In this document: one piece after another, positions 7,362 through 16,500 of the stretch | Numbering within the stretch: the stretch's first letter is position 1 | Layout: every line of letters starts with the position of its first letter | Origin: Microbacteriaceae bacterium | GTDB taxonomy: Bacteria; Actinomycetota; Actinomycetes; Actinomycetales; Microbacteriaceae | Direction of reading: 5' to 3' | Length of the DNA stretch: 64,000 nucleotides | NCBI GenBank assembly: GCA_025464975.1 | Contig: JAODMT010000008.1 | Location: forward strand, 1-64,000 | Made by a program: the position numbers and the translations under genes | Notes under the pieces: model-generated | Database searches by the model: none | Told to the model about the DNA's origin: nothing | The model's input: the letters and a program-made list of their open reading frames with translations, nothing else

Positions 7362-8648
7362 TTAGCGACGCTTCCAAGGCAGCCAGGCGACTATCGAGAA
7401 CGACCCCTCGGGTGTCGCGCCCGCTTGGAATGTGCCGCCGACGAGCGCAGCCCGCTCACTCATTCCCATGAGGCCGTGCCCTCCACTCGATGACGGTTGG
7501 GCCGCCCCCCTTGCGAGCCAATTGACCGTTCGAATCGTCAGCCCCGTTTCTGGGCCACCCCGCACGTCGACAAAAAGGGCCGCGTCCGGTGCATGGCGGC
7601 GCACATTGGAAATCGACTCCTGCACCAGCCGGTAACAGGCATGTGCCACCTCGGGCTCGCATGAAGCCGGGTCCGCAACCAAAACTTGCGCACGAACGTC
7701 GGTCCCGTCTCGGAGTGAGATGTCGATTAGCTCACTGAGGTCGTGCAGGCCGGTGCTGACTCCAGCGGCCGCGGCCGAGGGGTTGCGAAGCACCTGTACA
7801 ACGTGGCGCAGGTCCTCAAGCGAGGTCTGCGCGGATTCCCGCACCGCGCGTGCGGCCGCAATCACCTGAGCATTATCGTCACCTACGGTCAGCTCGAGCG
7901 CGCCCGCGTGCAACGAAACCGCGCTTAGCCGCGCGGCGAGGGTGTCATGGATCTCTCGCGCGATCTCCTGGCGTTCCCGCTCGAGCGACACCTCCTGATG
8001 AAGCGCCGCGATGTTGCGGGTCGCAGCGTCATTTCCGCGCTGGGCAGCATCGCGCTCACGCCGTACGCGACGGCCGATCCCGAACGCCGCAAACGGCGAA
8101 ACGACGAGCGCGGCGAGAAACGGCAACACCCAAAACAGTGCAGTTCGCCCTGCAGTTCCGGCGCCCGGAGCACCGACGAAATCGGAGATCGAAGATGTTG
8201 GGGCGGCGAGGTCCCAGCTGAACGCAGCGACTGTCGCGACGTAAGCCGCCACCACCATCGCCCATGACTTCCATCCACGACGCACCGCGGTGAATGCCGC
8301 CAACGCGATCAGCGCCGGCAGCGGGGTCGTCGGCAAAATCAGAGTGAATGCCGTTGCGAGAACAGCCATCAGAACAGGGAATCGGTGCCGCCAAACCAGC
8401 AACACCGACACCGCGATCATTGGAATCACCCCGAAGGTCGCGACCGCACGGATCACCGGCGCGAACGTGGTTCCATCGGTTCCGTAGTTGCCGCCGGCGG
8501 ATAATGCCAGCAGCACGCAGACAACAGCAAGGACAATCGACCCAGTTAGCCTCCACACGCCGCGCGCACGCTTACGAGACCCGCGCAGAGGGACCGGGAC
8601 TGCTGGCACCGCCCAGCCGCTGGAGGGTGAGGGCGGCACGACGGGCAT
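7362..8648 (-). CDS. NarS/DesK-type sensor histidine kinase
   Basis: A 428-residue membrane kinase. The start is taken at ATG 8648 (MPVVPPSPSSGW); more upstream starts would add an implausible hydrophilic leader. Four to six hydrophobic segments lie between residues 35 and 195, then a linker helix leads to the HisKA_3 domain with QEIAREIHDTLAARLSAVSL (phosphorylated His 234 followed by Asp). The C-terminal HATPase has an N box in ACYRLVQESISNVRRHAP and a G box in GGHGLMGMSERAALVGG. No extracellular sensor domain is obvious, so the signal is probably sensed in the membrane. It is followed by its response regulator and divergent from the DUF4190-like gene at 8841. Confidence 0.9.
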   Translation of the reverse strand: MPVVPPSPSSGWAVPAVPVPLRGSRKRARGVWRLTGSIVLAVVCVLLALSAGGNYGTDGTTFAPVIRAVATFGVIPMIAVSVLLVWRHRFPVLMAVLATAFTLILPTTPLPALIALAAFTAVRRGWKSWAMVVAAYVATVAAFSWDLAAPTSSISDFVGAPGAGTAGRTALFWVLPFLAALVVSPFAAFGIGRRVRRERDAAQRGNDAATRNIAALHQEVSLERERQEIAREIHDTLAARLSAVSLHAGALELTVGDDNAQVIAAARAVRESAQTSLEDLRHVVQVLRNPSAAAAGVSTGLHDLSELIDISLRDGTDVRAQVLVADPASCEPEVAHACYRLVQESISNVRRHAPDAALFVDVRGGPETGLTIRTVNWLARGAAQPSSSGGHGLMGMSERAALVGGTFQAGATPEGSFSIVAWLPWKRR

Positions 8649-8840
8649 GTGTCGATCGTAGGGGGGACGGGTGTCATCGCCCACCACCCTTTGGTCGGAT
8701 GTCGTCGCCCAGAGCCATCCTTTCGGTCGCCTCACACGGGCCGGAACGACGTGGCCTGCCGGACGAGGAATTGGTGTGCTTGGTTCAGCAGATCCACCAC
8801 TGGGGGTCGCTCATTTCAACCAATCCAAGAAGAGGTTCAT

Positions 8841-9500
8841 ATGTCGAATTCGAAGCCGACCGTCAGCGCATCCGAAAATGCGATCGAATCGGAGACCATC
8901 CCGCCCACGCGAAAGGGAAACGGCTTCGGGACCGCAGCACTCGTCATCGGTATCGTCGCGTTTGCCTTCGCGTTTGTACCATTTGTTAGTTATGCGGCAA
9001 TCCTCGCCGGGGCAGTGGCCGTCATCCTCGGAATTGCCGGGTCGCTCAAGAAGTCACGTGCGCATGGAAAGTCAATCGCCGGATTGATCATCGGAATGAT
9101 CGGATTGATCCTCGCCATCGTCATGACAGTGCTCTACGCCGCCATATTTTTCGGCATCTCGAAAGCGGTCAGTGACGAGCACAAGGCCGCGTCCGCTACC
9201 CACACTGTCGCCTACACCGTCACAGGGGCCGCGCAGGACGCGAACATCACCTATTCGACATTCACCGGCAGCAACGTGGGCACGCAACAGTCCAGTAGCA
9301 CCCCGCTCCCGTTCACGAAGACGGTCACCGTCAAGGGCTCTGCGAACAGCCTTTCCTTCAACTCATTTCTCCTGACTGCGACCAACGGCATCAACGACAC
9401 CGGCAGCATCTCGTGCACGGTCACGGTCGACGGGAAAACGGTCTCGAATCAAACAAGCACGGGCGGTCTGGCCAGCGTCACCTGCAGCGGATCCAACTAG
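8841..9500 (+). CDS. DUF4190-like membrane protein with MmpS-like C-terminal domain (paralogue)
   Basis: A 219-residue paralogue of the protein at 5833-6495. It starts at ATG 8841 after a good AAGAGG site; earlier in-frame starts fall in the divergent regulatory region. It has the same plan: hydrophilic N-terminus, KGNGFGTAALVIGIVAFAFA and two more membrane segments to about residue 110, then an exported beta-rich domain with ITYSTFTGS, PLPFTKTVTVKG, SISCTVTVDGK and a terminal SVTCSGSN. The two Cys residues are kept. It is transcribed divergently from the two-component operon with about 190 bp between, the usual geometry for a regulator-controlled target. Confidence 0.8.
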   Translation: MSNSKPTVSASENAIESETIPPTRKGNGFGTAALVIGIVAFAFAFVPFVSYAAILAGAVAVILGIAGSLKKSRAHGKSIAGLIIGMIGLILAIVMTVLYAAIFFGISKAVSDEHKAASATHTVAYTVTGAAQDANITYSTFTGSNVGTQQSSSTPLPFTKTVTVKGSANSLSFNSFLLTATNGINDTGSISCTVTVDGKTVSNQTSTGGLASVTCSGSN

Positions 9501-9623
9501 GCCGGCGGCACCGCCGACAGGTTCACGTTCGCCTGTGAAGAATAGAGCTCCGTCGACGTCGATGCATCGACCACGGATTCGTGATCAACGCAAGCGAAAG
9601 TTCTGATCCTGAAGGGGAAATCG

Positions 9624-9782
9624 GTGCATTTCGCCGCAGCAACTGACGGATCGCGAGTGACCCCCGAGATCCTCGAGCAGCGCAGCCAGCACCGACTCCT
9701 CTTCCACGCCCCGACGGTTGTCTGCACGTGGAACGGAGAGCTGATCTTCGTTCACTTTCTCCGCCCAGGTGCGATATTGTGA
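9624..9782 (+). CDS. Possible small protein, 52 residues
   Basis: GTG 9624 lies 6 bases after GGGG in a GAAGGGG ribosome-site-like stretch and opens a 52-codon frame. The product is balanced in composition, with HRLLFHAPTVVCTWNGELIF and HFLRPG. The family was not recognised. It lies in the 338-bp gap before the DUF488 operon, close to the inferred left edge of the accessory island, and may be a fragment. Nothing else was seen in that gap. Confidence 0.25.
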   Translation: MHFAAATDGSRVTPEILEQRSQHRLLFHAPTVVCTWNGELIFVHFLRPGAIL

Positions 9783-9838
9783 GTCATCAACTCAGAGACC
9801 GCCCGGTCGCACTTATGGTTCAATTTGAAAGACCACTC

Positions 9839-10534
9839 ATGACGCAACAGAAGACAATCGTGTGCTTGGCGAACTCGCGTAAGCACCTTGGTAGGTGTAT
9901 CGCCGGCATCGAGGTCGATGAATCCGGGGAATGGATCCGTCCAGTAAGCGCGCGTCCTGGCGCTGAAGTATCAGAGGTCGAACGGCAGTATGAAGACGGG
10001 TCCGACCCGAAGGTCCTCGACATCGTGTCCGTCCCGCTCATCAAAGCGGCCCCTGCTGGCTACCAGTCGGAGAACTGGCTCCTTGATCCCGAGCGTTACT
10101 GGGTTCGAAAAGGACGCGCCACTTGGGATGATCTGGAAGGACTCGAGAGTGATCCGGCTGCCTTGTGGCCCAGTAGTGCGCCAGATACCTATTACGGTGC
10201 GAACGACCGAGTCCCGTCCGCGGATGTTAATGACTTTGATCATTCGCTTCGCCTGATCCTGGTCGAGGACCTCGTGATTTCTGTATTCGCTCCGAGCGCC
10301 TCGTTCGGAAACGCGAAGCGTAGAGTTCAAGGAGGGTTCACGTACTTGGGCGCGAAGTATCGCGTATGGGTGAGTGACGCGGTGATCGAACGTGAGTACC
10401 TCGCAAAAGCAGACGGTAAATACTTGCTGGGCAAGAGTTACATCACGATGAGCCTGAGTGAACCCCATAATGATGACTACTGTTACAAACTGATTGCGGC
10501 GGTGATCAGCCCGGGCAGGGCGGAGGGCGAGTGA
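9839..10534 (+). CDS. Probable dual-OB domain (DuOB) protein
   Basis: A 231-residue soluble protein starting at ATG 9839 (MTQQKTIVCLANSRK). The opening strand-helix with CLANSRKHLGRCIAGIEVD and GEWIRPVSARPGAEVSE is typical of uncharacterised proteins encoded next to DUF488 genes and assigned to a dual OB-fold (DuOB) family; the assignment is from memory of these motifs. A second half with LRLILVEDLVISVFAP, GGFTYLGAKYRVWVSD and SYITMSLSEP repeats a beta-barrel-like pattern. OB folds usually bind nucleic acid. The gene leads a tight three-gene operon: the next start is 2 bp past its stop. Expected role: a nucleic-acid-binding partner of the DUF488 proteins, possibly in stress or defence. Confidence 0.65.
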   Translation: MTQQKTIVCLANSRKHLGRCIAGIEVDESGEWIRPVSARPGAEVSEVERQYEDGSDPKVLDIVSVPLIKAAPAGYQSENWLLDPERYWVRKGRATWDDLEGLESDPAALWPSSAPDTYYGANDRVPSADVNDFDHSLRLILVEDLVISVFAPSASFGNAKRRVQGGFTYLGAKYRVWVSDAVIEREYLAKADGKYLLGKSYITMSLSEPHNDDYCYKLIAAVISPGRAEGE

Positions 10535-10535
10535 C

Positions 10536-11144
10536 GTGAAGCGCATCCTCACGATCGGTCACTCCACTCATGAGCTCGAGAAGTTCCTGAAGCTATTGAC
10601 CGACCACGGTGTCACCGCAATCGCCGACGTCCGCTCGGTGCCCGCGAGCAGATTCACTCCACAGTTCAATCGCGAAGCGCTCAAGCGCGCACTGCGGAAG
10701 GTACGCGTCAAGTACGTCTTTCTCGGCAAGGAGCTTGGCGCCAGGTCTGACGATCCAAGCTGCTACGTGAACGGGCAAGTCAAGTACGACCGTCTAGCGC
10801 GGACTGATGCGTTCAGGGTCGGGGTTGAACGGCTCCGCACTGGGATGCAAACAGAGGACATCGCTTTGATGTGCGCCGAACAGGAGCCGCTCGATTGCCA
10901 CCGAACGCTTCTTGTCTCGCGAGTACTTGAGAGCGTCGGGGTGCCAGTAGCGCACATTCACGCTGACGGGCACGTCGAGAGCCACGACAATGCGATGCAA
11001 AGACTGATGACAAAATTCGGGCTCGACCAAGCGGATCTTCTTCGCACCAAAGACGAACTGCTCGTTGAGGCGCTGAGCAGACAAGAGCAAAAAGTCGCCT
11101 ACGTGGCCAAGGACTGGCCCCTCAGCAGGGCTTTACACGGGTGA
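10536..11144 (+). CDS. DUF488 family protein (long form)
   Basis: A 202-residue DUF488 protein starting at GTG 10536, one base after the preceding stop, with a GGAGGGCGAG ribosome site inside the upstream gene. Signature elements are ILTIGHSTHELEKFLKLL at the N-terminus, TAIADVRSVPASRF at about 29-43, a central YVFLGKELGARSDDP, and the family's conserved Cys pair in ALMCAEQEPLDCHRTLLVS at about 112-130. DUF488 proteins are uncharacterised; the CxE...CHR cluster suggests a catalytic or metal-binding site. The C-terminal 40 residues are charged. The stop overlaps the start of a second DUF488 gene by four bases. Confidence 0.85.
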   Translation: MKRILTIGHSTHELEKFLKLLTDHGVTAIADVRSVPASRFTPQFNREALKRALRKVRVKYVFLGKELGARSDDPSCYVNGQVKYDRLARTDAFRVGVERLRTGMQTEDIALMCAEQEPLDCHRTLLVSRVLESVGVPVAHIHADGHVESHDNAMQRLMTKFGLDQADLLRTKDELLVEALSRQEQKVAYVAKDWPLSRALHG

Positions 11145-11575
11145 ACATCTTTACAATTGGCTTCACGAAGAAGTCTGCCCGCACCTTCTTCACCCTCATT
11201 CGGGAGTCTGGCGCCGGGCGCCTTATCGACGTTCGTCTCAATAACGTCTCGCAGCTAGCCGGATTCGCGAAGCGCGACGACCTCAGATACTTACTTAGCG
11301 AACTATGCGCGGTGCAATACAGTCACGAGCTCTTGCTCGCGCCCACACAAGAGATGCTCGATGGATACAAGAAACTCGGCACTAGTTGGAGGGACTACGA
11401 GCAACAATTCCTTCATCTCCTGGGTGAGCGTCACGTCGAGAACGTGATCCCTGTGGGGCTCGTAGACAACGCCGTACTGCTTTGCAGTGAAGCCACCGCA
11501 CATCAATGCCACCGCCGCCTTGTCGCCGAGTACCTTGCGGATCACTGGGGCGGGGTGTCTATTACGCACCTTTAG
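11141..11575 (+). CDS. DUF488 family protein (short form)
   Basis: A 144-residue DUF488 protein. Its GTG start overlaps the TGA of the previous gene (GTGA), so translation is probably coupled. It has the family layout in compact form: IFTIGFTKKSARTFFTLI, RLIDVRLNNVSQLAGF, and the Cys pair in VLLCSEATAHQCHRRLVAEYL at about 112-132. It lacks the charged C-terminal extension of its neighbour, and the two sequences are clearly divergent, so this is an old pairing and not a recent duplication. Together with the dual-OB gene it makes a three-gene unit of unknown function. Confidence 0.85.
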   Translation: MNIFTIGFTKKSARTFFTLIRESGAGRLIDVRLNNVSQLAGFAKRDDLRYLLSELCAVQYSHELLLAPTQEMLDGYKKLGTSWRDYEQQFLHLLGERHVENVIPVGLVDNAVLLCSEATAHQCHRRLVAEYLADHWGGVSITHL

Positions 11576-11977
11576 GTTTCGAGCAAGCGCTGGCGCCGTT
11601 GAGCGCAGCGCCCGCGCCACGACCGGCACCGAACCACATGGCATAGCGAGCACAAGTGAACGGCTCGAACAAAAGCCACGAGACGTCGAGCGGATGCTCA
11701 AGCTTGAGACGAACAATCTCCAAGCATCCTCGTCCATCAAATGACCGTTTGTATCCCAGACGGCCAGACGTCAGCTGCACAAGCTCGGGTTTGAGATTAA
11801 CGAGGAATCAGCCATGACGACAGCTGCACAACCCCGCTAATAGCAGATCTCTCCTTCGAACAATCGACCGGACGGCAACACGGTCGTAGAAAGCTGTTCC
11901 TTCGAATGAAAGTGAGTGACCCTCTGCCATGCTGACTCCATGGACGCGTCAGACGGCGGGGTCTTGAAAGGGAGCAA
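11576..11977. other. 402-bp gap, nothing firm
   Basis: A short minus-strand frame (11562-11780, GTG start) runs into the end of the DUF488 gene and has no recognisable motif. No terminator or repeat was identified. The gap separates two functional units of the island and probably holds the promoter for the next gene pair. Confidence 0.3.
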
Positions 11978-12889
11978 GTGTCGGCCACAAAACAGCGCAC
12001 GGTGTATTTTTTTGAACCTATAGTGATCGATCAGCACGACAACGTAAAGGCGCTCCAAGCAGGCTTCTGGGATGATCTGCACGATCACGTCGCCGCGCTT
12101 CCCGAGGAGCAACGCATGGTCACGCACTTCGGTCGTGAAATCGAGGGCGAGGCACGGATCGAGATCAGCCCCGCGGCGAAATACTTCTACCTCGACCGGC
12201 GGCGCCCTGGACAGGACTGGCCCGATGCACGAGGTATCGACGGCGCCTTCGGCTCACTCGCTTCAAAGGGCGTGGTTCAATCACTGCATGAGCCGGCCTA
12301 CCTTCTGAATGTCAGCGGCTCGAACTACATTGCAATTGTGCGCTCATCGGCCGGACCATCGACTTCCGCCATTGCGCGTTGGTTGAATATTGTTTTTGGT
12401 TTTTCTGGACACGAGGAGAGGCTCGAATTGCGAGCGGCATCGCGGACGGATCAAATTGCCCGACTCGCTCAAGCTCAATCTGCGTCGAAGGTCCACTTGA
12501 GGATTGCGCCCGGTGCTATGGCGCACGGCGAGGATTTCAATGGAGAACTTGGCAAAGCGCTGACCATCGCGCAGAGCGTGGCAACTGGAAGCGTGTCGGT
12601 GGACATGACCATTAGCTTTGGGAACGTTGTTCCTACCGACGAAGGAGGTAGAGAATTGGTAAACAGCATAAAAGAGTTGCTCAACGCCTCTACTTCCTTC
12701 AAGAAGGCAGCTGCGACTCTCATCCTCGAAAATGAGGACGGTGAGATGATCCGCGACTCGGTAGATTTCACGCGTGATCGGATTACGATTCGCCAGCAAG
12801 TGGGTGCCGACGAAGACGAGGAACCAACGCCCGCAGTTGTCCTCGACGCCATGTTTGAAGCAATTAAAAAGGCCCGCAAACACTTGTAG
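11978..12889 (+). CDS. Hypothetical cytosolic protein paired with a membrane protein (DUF6731-like?)
   Basis: A 303-residue soluble protein starting at GTG 11978 after AAAGGGA. It has no signal peptide or membrane segment. The first 110 residues include VYFFEPIVIDQHDN and a strand-rich block, and the C-terminal half alternates strands and helices, ending acidic then basic (DEDEEPTP...KKARKHL). The overall length and opening resemble uncharacterised DUF6731-type proteins, but this is uncertain. The next gene, 13 bp downstream, encodes a small multi-pass membrane protein, so the pair has the geometry of RexAB (cytosolic sensor plus membrane effector). No residue-level similarity to RexA could be established. 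The pair sits between the DUF488 operon and a type I restriction system. Confidence 0.6.
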   Translation: MSATKQRTVYFFEPIVIDQHDNVKALQAGFWDDLHDHVAALPEEQRMVTHFGREIEGEARIEISPAAKYFYLDRRRPGQDWPDARGIDGAFGSLASKGVVQSLHEPAYLLNVSGSNYIAIVRSSAGPSTSAIARWLNIVFGFSGHEERLELRAASRTDQIARLAQAQSASKVHLRIAPGAMAHGEDFNGELGKALTIAQSVATGSVSVDMTISFGNVVPTDEGGRELVNSIKELLNASTSFKKAAATLILENEDGEMIRDSVDFTRDRITIRQQVGADEDEEPTPAVVLDAMFEAIKKARKHL

Positions 12890-12902
12890 TCAGGAGATGG
12901 CA

Positions 12903-13457
12903 ATGAAGCGCATTGGTCGTTTTTTGCGAGAGCAGCCGTTCTATGTCGATCTTGCGTTACTGGCCCTGGTCGCGGTGCACTTTTGGGCCACTCAGATGGG
13001 GCGAATACCTAACGTTTGGGGCGGCCTCGCGGTGAGTTCGCAAGGGCCGGTCCAATCCTTGTATCTCGCCCTCCTGGGGCCAGCGGCGATCGTCGCGGGG
13101 TTTGCTGGAGTCGTGGTGGTCTTCGGCTTAACTGCAACTTCAGCGCGCTTTCAAGCCTTTCGCGCCAGTGCCGGAACAAGTTTGACAAGGACCTGGGTGG
13201 CAAGCACTCTAGCTGGATTTGAAGCCGTCGTGCTACTAGTAGCGGCCACAGTTTGTAGCATCGCATCATCCGCTTGGCTAGCGCCGTGGCTCTTCGAGCT
13301 CGCCTTATTGGTGATGGCGCATGGAGCGGCGCGCTTGATTTGGATACTATCTCAACTTATTCGCATCGTCCGGGCAGACGACATCAAGAGTACTGACGAT
13401 GCGAACGTTTACCCCGTTTCCGATCTCCCGTTTAGGCGGAATTCTAGAGTCGGATAG
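12903..13457 (+). CDS. Four-helix membrane protein, possible effector of the preceding gene
   Basis: A 184-residue membrane protein. The AGGAG site at 12892-12896 directly abuts an ATG at 12897, so the start is taken at ATG 12903 (MKRIGRFLREQPF), which has proper spacing. Hydrophobic segments are at about 12-30, 45-75, 95-120 and 122-147; the C-terminal 35 residues are cytosolic and polar. The family was not recognised. It is co-transcribed with the soluble protein upstream and convergent with the hsdR gene about 100 bp away. Small four-helix proteins paired with a cytosolic sensor are often membrane-permeabilising effectors in phage exclusion systems; this is inference from layout only. Confidence 0.65.
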   Translation: MKRIGRFLREQPFYVDLALLALVAVHFWATQMGRIPNVWGGLAVSSQGPVQSLYLALLGPAAIVAGFAGVVVVFGLTATSARFQAFRASAGTSLTRTWVASTLAGFEAVVLLVAATVCSIASSAWLAPWLFELALLVMAHGAARLIWILSQLIRIVRADDIKSTDDANVYPVSDLPFRRNSRVG

Positions 13458-13560
13458 AGAGGCAGAACCCGACCGCATTTCTTCACGCGCGGGCCAGGGA
13501 AAAGCGCGACCTCCCACAAACGTCCCACAATCGCCGCGATTGGGGTCGTGGCGGTCCAGC

Positions 13561-16500
13561 TCAGGCTGCCCCATGCCGGCGATGCTTGTCGTAAAACTCC
13601 CGTGCGAGCAGGTCGAGAATTGCCTTTTGAATCGTCTTGCTGCCGAGCACCTGCTCGCTCATGGAGCGGAAGTTCTCGTCGGACTCAATGACCGCCTCCT
13701 GGAAGGCCTCGCCGAGGTCCGGGCTCCCCATGAATTGCTCGAAGCTGTTCGCTTGAGCCTGCTCGCGAAGGCGCACGTTCTCATCGAATTTGCCGCCTAC
13801 GTAACCGGTGAAACCGACCATGTCGTTGTCGGTGAGTCCGTCGCCTTCGAAGAGGGTGTTCATCTTGTCGATGAGTTCGCGCAAGCGCACGAACTCCAGG
13901 TCCTTCGCCGCACCTGACCCAACGGCACTGAACGGCTTTAACACCTCGCTCTCGTCCGAGTAGGCCAGGTCTTCGGCTTCCTCGGGCCGCAAGCTGTAAT
14001 GACTGAGCGTCACCCCGGTCAGGTCGATCGGGCGGTCCTTCTCGGTCGCGGTGATCAGCGGGGCGAGCAGGCGATAGAAAATCGATCGCTTCTCCAGTCC
14101 GGTGTCGTGATAGTTGATGATCTGGGACAGGAAGTCATAGGCGCGGATGAAGCTGTTCACATCGTTGCGGAACAGCACCAACTCCTCCACCCGAGCTGCA
14201 TCACCTGCGGCGAGGGCATCGGCGAATTGGCCGGCGAATCGGTGCTTGGCCGGGGTGAGCCACTTGGTGAGGGCGTTGTTGCCCTCGTCGAACACCCACG
14301 CCTTCGCGGCCCCATCGACTTCGGACTCTTCGTAGATGAGGGCCTGGTCGAGCTTGTTCTGCAGCTCGTGGATCACGTTCGGATCCGAGACCTCGGCCAG
14401 GGCCGCTGAACGGTAGTACTGCTGGAATGCGGCGAGAATCTCGGCCGGCTCGTTGACGAAGTCGAGCACAAACGTCTGGTCTTTTCCGGTCGCCGTGCGG
14501 TTCAACCGCGACAGCGTCTGCACCGCGGTGACGCCGGAAAGCTTCTTGTCGACATACATCGCCACCAGCAACGGCTGATCGAAACCGGTCTGGAACTTGT
14601 TGGCCACCAACATCACCTGGTAGTCATCCGAGCCGAACGCCTGCGGCAGGCTGCGTCGCTTCAAGCCATGGTTCATGCTGATCTCGGTGACCGAGTCCTC
14701 GCCGGCATCCTCGTCCATCACCTCACCGGAGAAGGCGACCAGTGCCGCAAGCCCGGTGTATTTGTGCTCGCTCACGTACTTGTCGAACGCCCGCTTGTAC
14801 CGCACCGCTTCGATGCGGCTGCCGGTGACGACCATCGCCTTCGCCTGACCGCTAAGCCGCCACGCGACGTTGTCACGAAAGTGCTCGATGATCACCGCGA
14901 CCTTCTGCGAGATGTTGTACTCGTGCAGCCTCACCCACCGCATCAGGTCCTTCGCCGCCTGCGTCTTGTCCACGAGCGGATCGGCGCTGTCATACTCGCG
15001 CCCGTTATGGGCGAGCTTGAACGCGAGCTTGTAGGGCGTGTAATTCTGCAGCACGTCGAGGATGAAGCCCTCCTCGATCGCCTGCTGCATCGTGTACAGG
15101 TGGAACGGATGGGGCAACCCGTCCGCCCCGGTGCGGCCGAACAGCTCCAGCGTCTTCGCCTTCGGTGTGGCCGTGTAGGCGAAGAAGCTGAGGTTCGCCG
15201 CGGTCGCCTTCTCCTCCATCTCGGCCGCCAGCAGCGCCTCGATGTCGTACTCGCCGCCGTCCTCCAGCGACGCCAGCTCGTCCGGGGACAGCACATGCTT
15301 GAGCTTCGCCGAGGTGTTGCCGGTCTGCGACGAGTGGGCCTCGTCGGCGATGATCGCGAAACTGCGTCCGACGAGGGCTCCGGATGTCCGGATCGCCTTC
15401 AGCGCGAACGGGAACGTCTGAATCGTGACGATGATGATCTGCGCCCGGTCGGTCAGCGCCTTCGTCAGAGCGGTCGACTTCGAATCCGTGCCACCGCGAG
15501 TGATCGGCACCACGACACCGGTCTTGTGGTCGATCTGATAGATCGCATCCTGCAACTGGTCGTCCAGCACCGTGCGGTCGGTGACGACGATCACCGAGTC
15601 GAACACCTTCTTGCCCGCCTCGTTATGCAGCGAGCTCAGCTGGTGCGCGGTCCAGGCGATCGAGTTCGTCTTACCCGACCCGGCGCTGTGCTGAATCAGG
15701 AATCTGGTGCCCGGTCCCTCCTCCCGCGCGGTCTTCACGAGGGAGGTCACCGACTCCCACTGGTGGAAGCGCGGGAACAGCAGCGACTGCCGCACCGTCA
15801 CCTCACCGGTGACGGCGTCCGTCTCCTTCCACGAGCTGGCGTGGAGAAACTTGCCGATGATCTCCAACCACGCATCCCGCTGCAGCACCCGCTCCCACAG
15901 GTACGACGTCGGCGAGCCGTTCGGGTTCTGCGGGTTGCCCTTGCCCCCATCGTTCCCCATGTTGAACGGCAGGAACACGGTGTCCGCCCCGGCCAGCCGG
16001 GTGGTCATCCACACCTCCGAGTTGGACACCGCAAAGTGCACCAGCGCACGGTTGCCGAACCCGAGAAGCGGCTCGGTCTTCTTGGTGACCAGATCCCTCG
16101 GGGTGCGGTCCTTCTGGTACTGGATGATCGCGTCCTGCACCGACTGGGTGAAGTCCGTTTTGACCTCCATCGTCGCGACCGGCAGACCGTTGACGAAGAA
16201 CACCAGATCAAAGCTCTTCTGGTTCGACGTCGAGTAGTGCACCTGCCGCATTACCCGCAACCGCACCTTGCCATACCGCTCCAGCATCGCCGGATTCAGA
16301 TTCTGCGCCGGACGAAACTGGCACATATCGAACTGCGTCGCGACATCCTTGAACCCATGCCGCAACACATTCAACATGCCACCGCCCTGTTCGAACGGCT
16401 TGTCCAGCAGCTGGGTCAGCCGGGTCAACAACTGCTGCCGGGCCTTGTCCTGAAGTGCGACAGGGTCGGATGCTTTCAGCCGCTGGGCGAGCGCGTCAGC

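Noticed and set aside
9501-9520. GC-rich inverted repeat after the second DUF4190-like gene as a terminator
   Set aside because: CGGCGG/CCGCCG has only a 2-base loop and no T-run follows.
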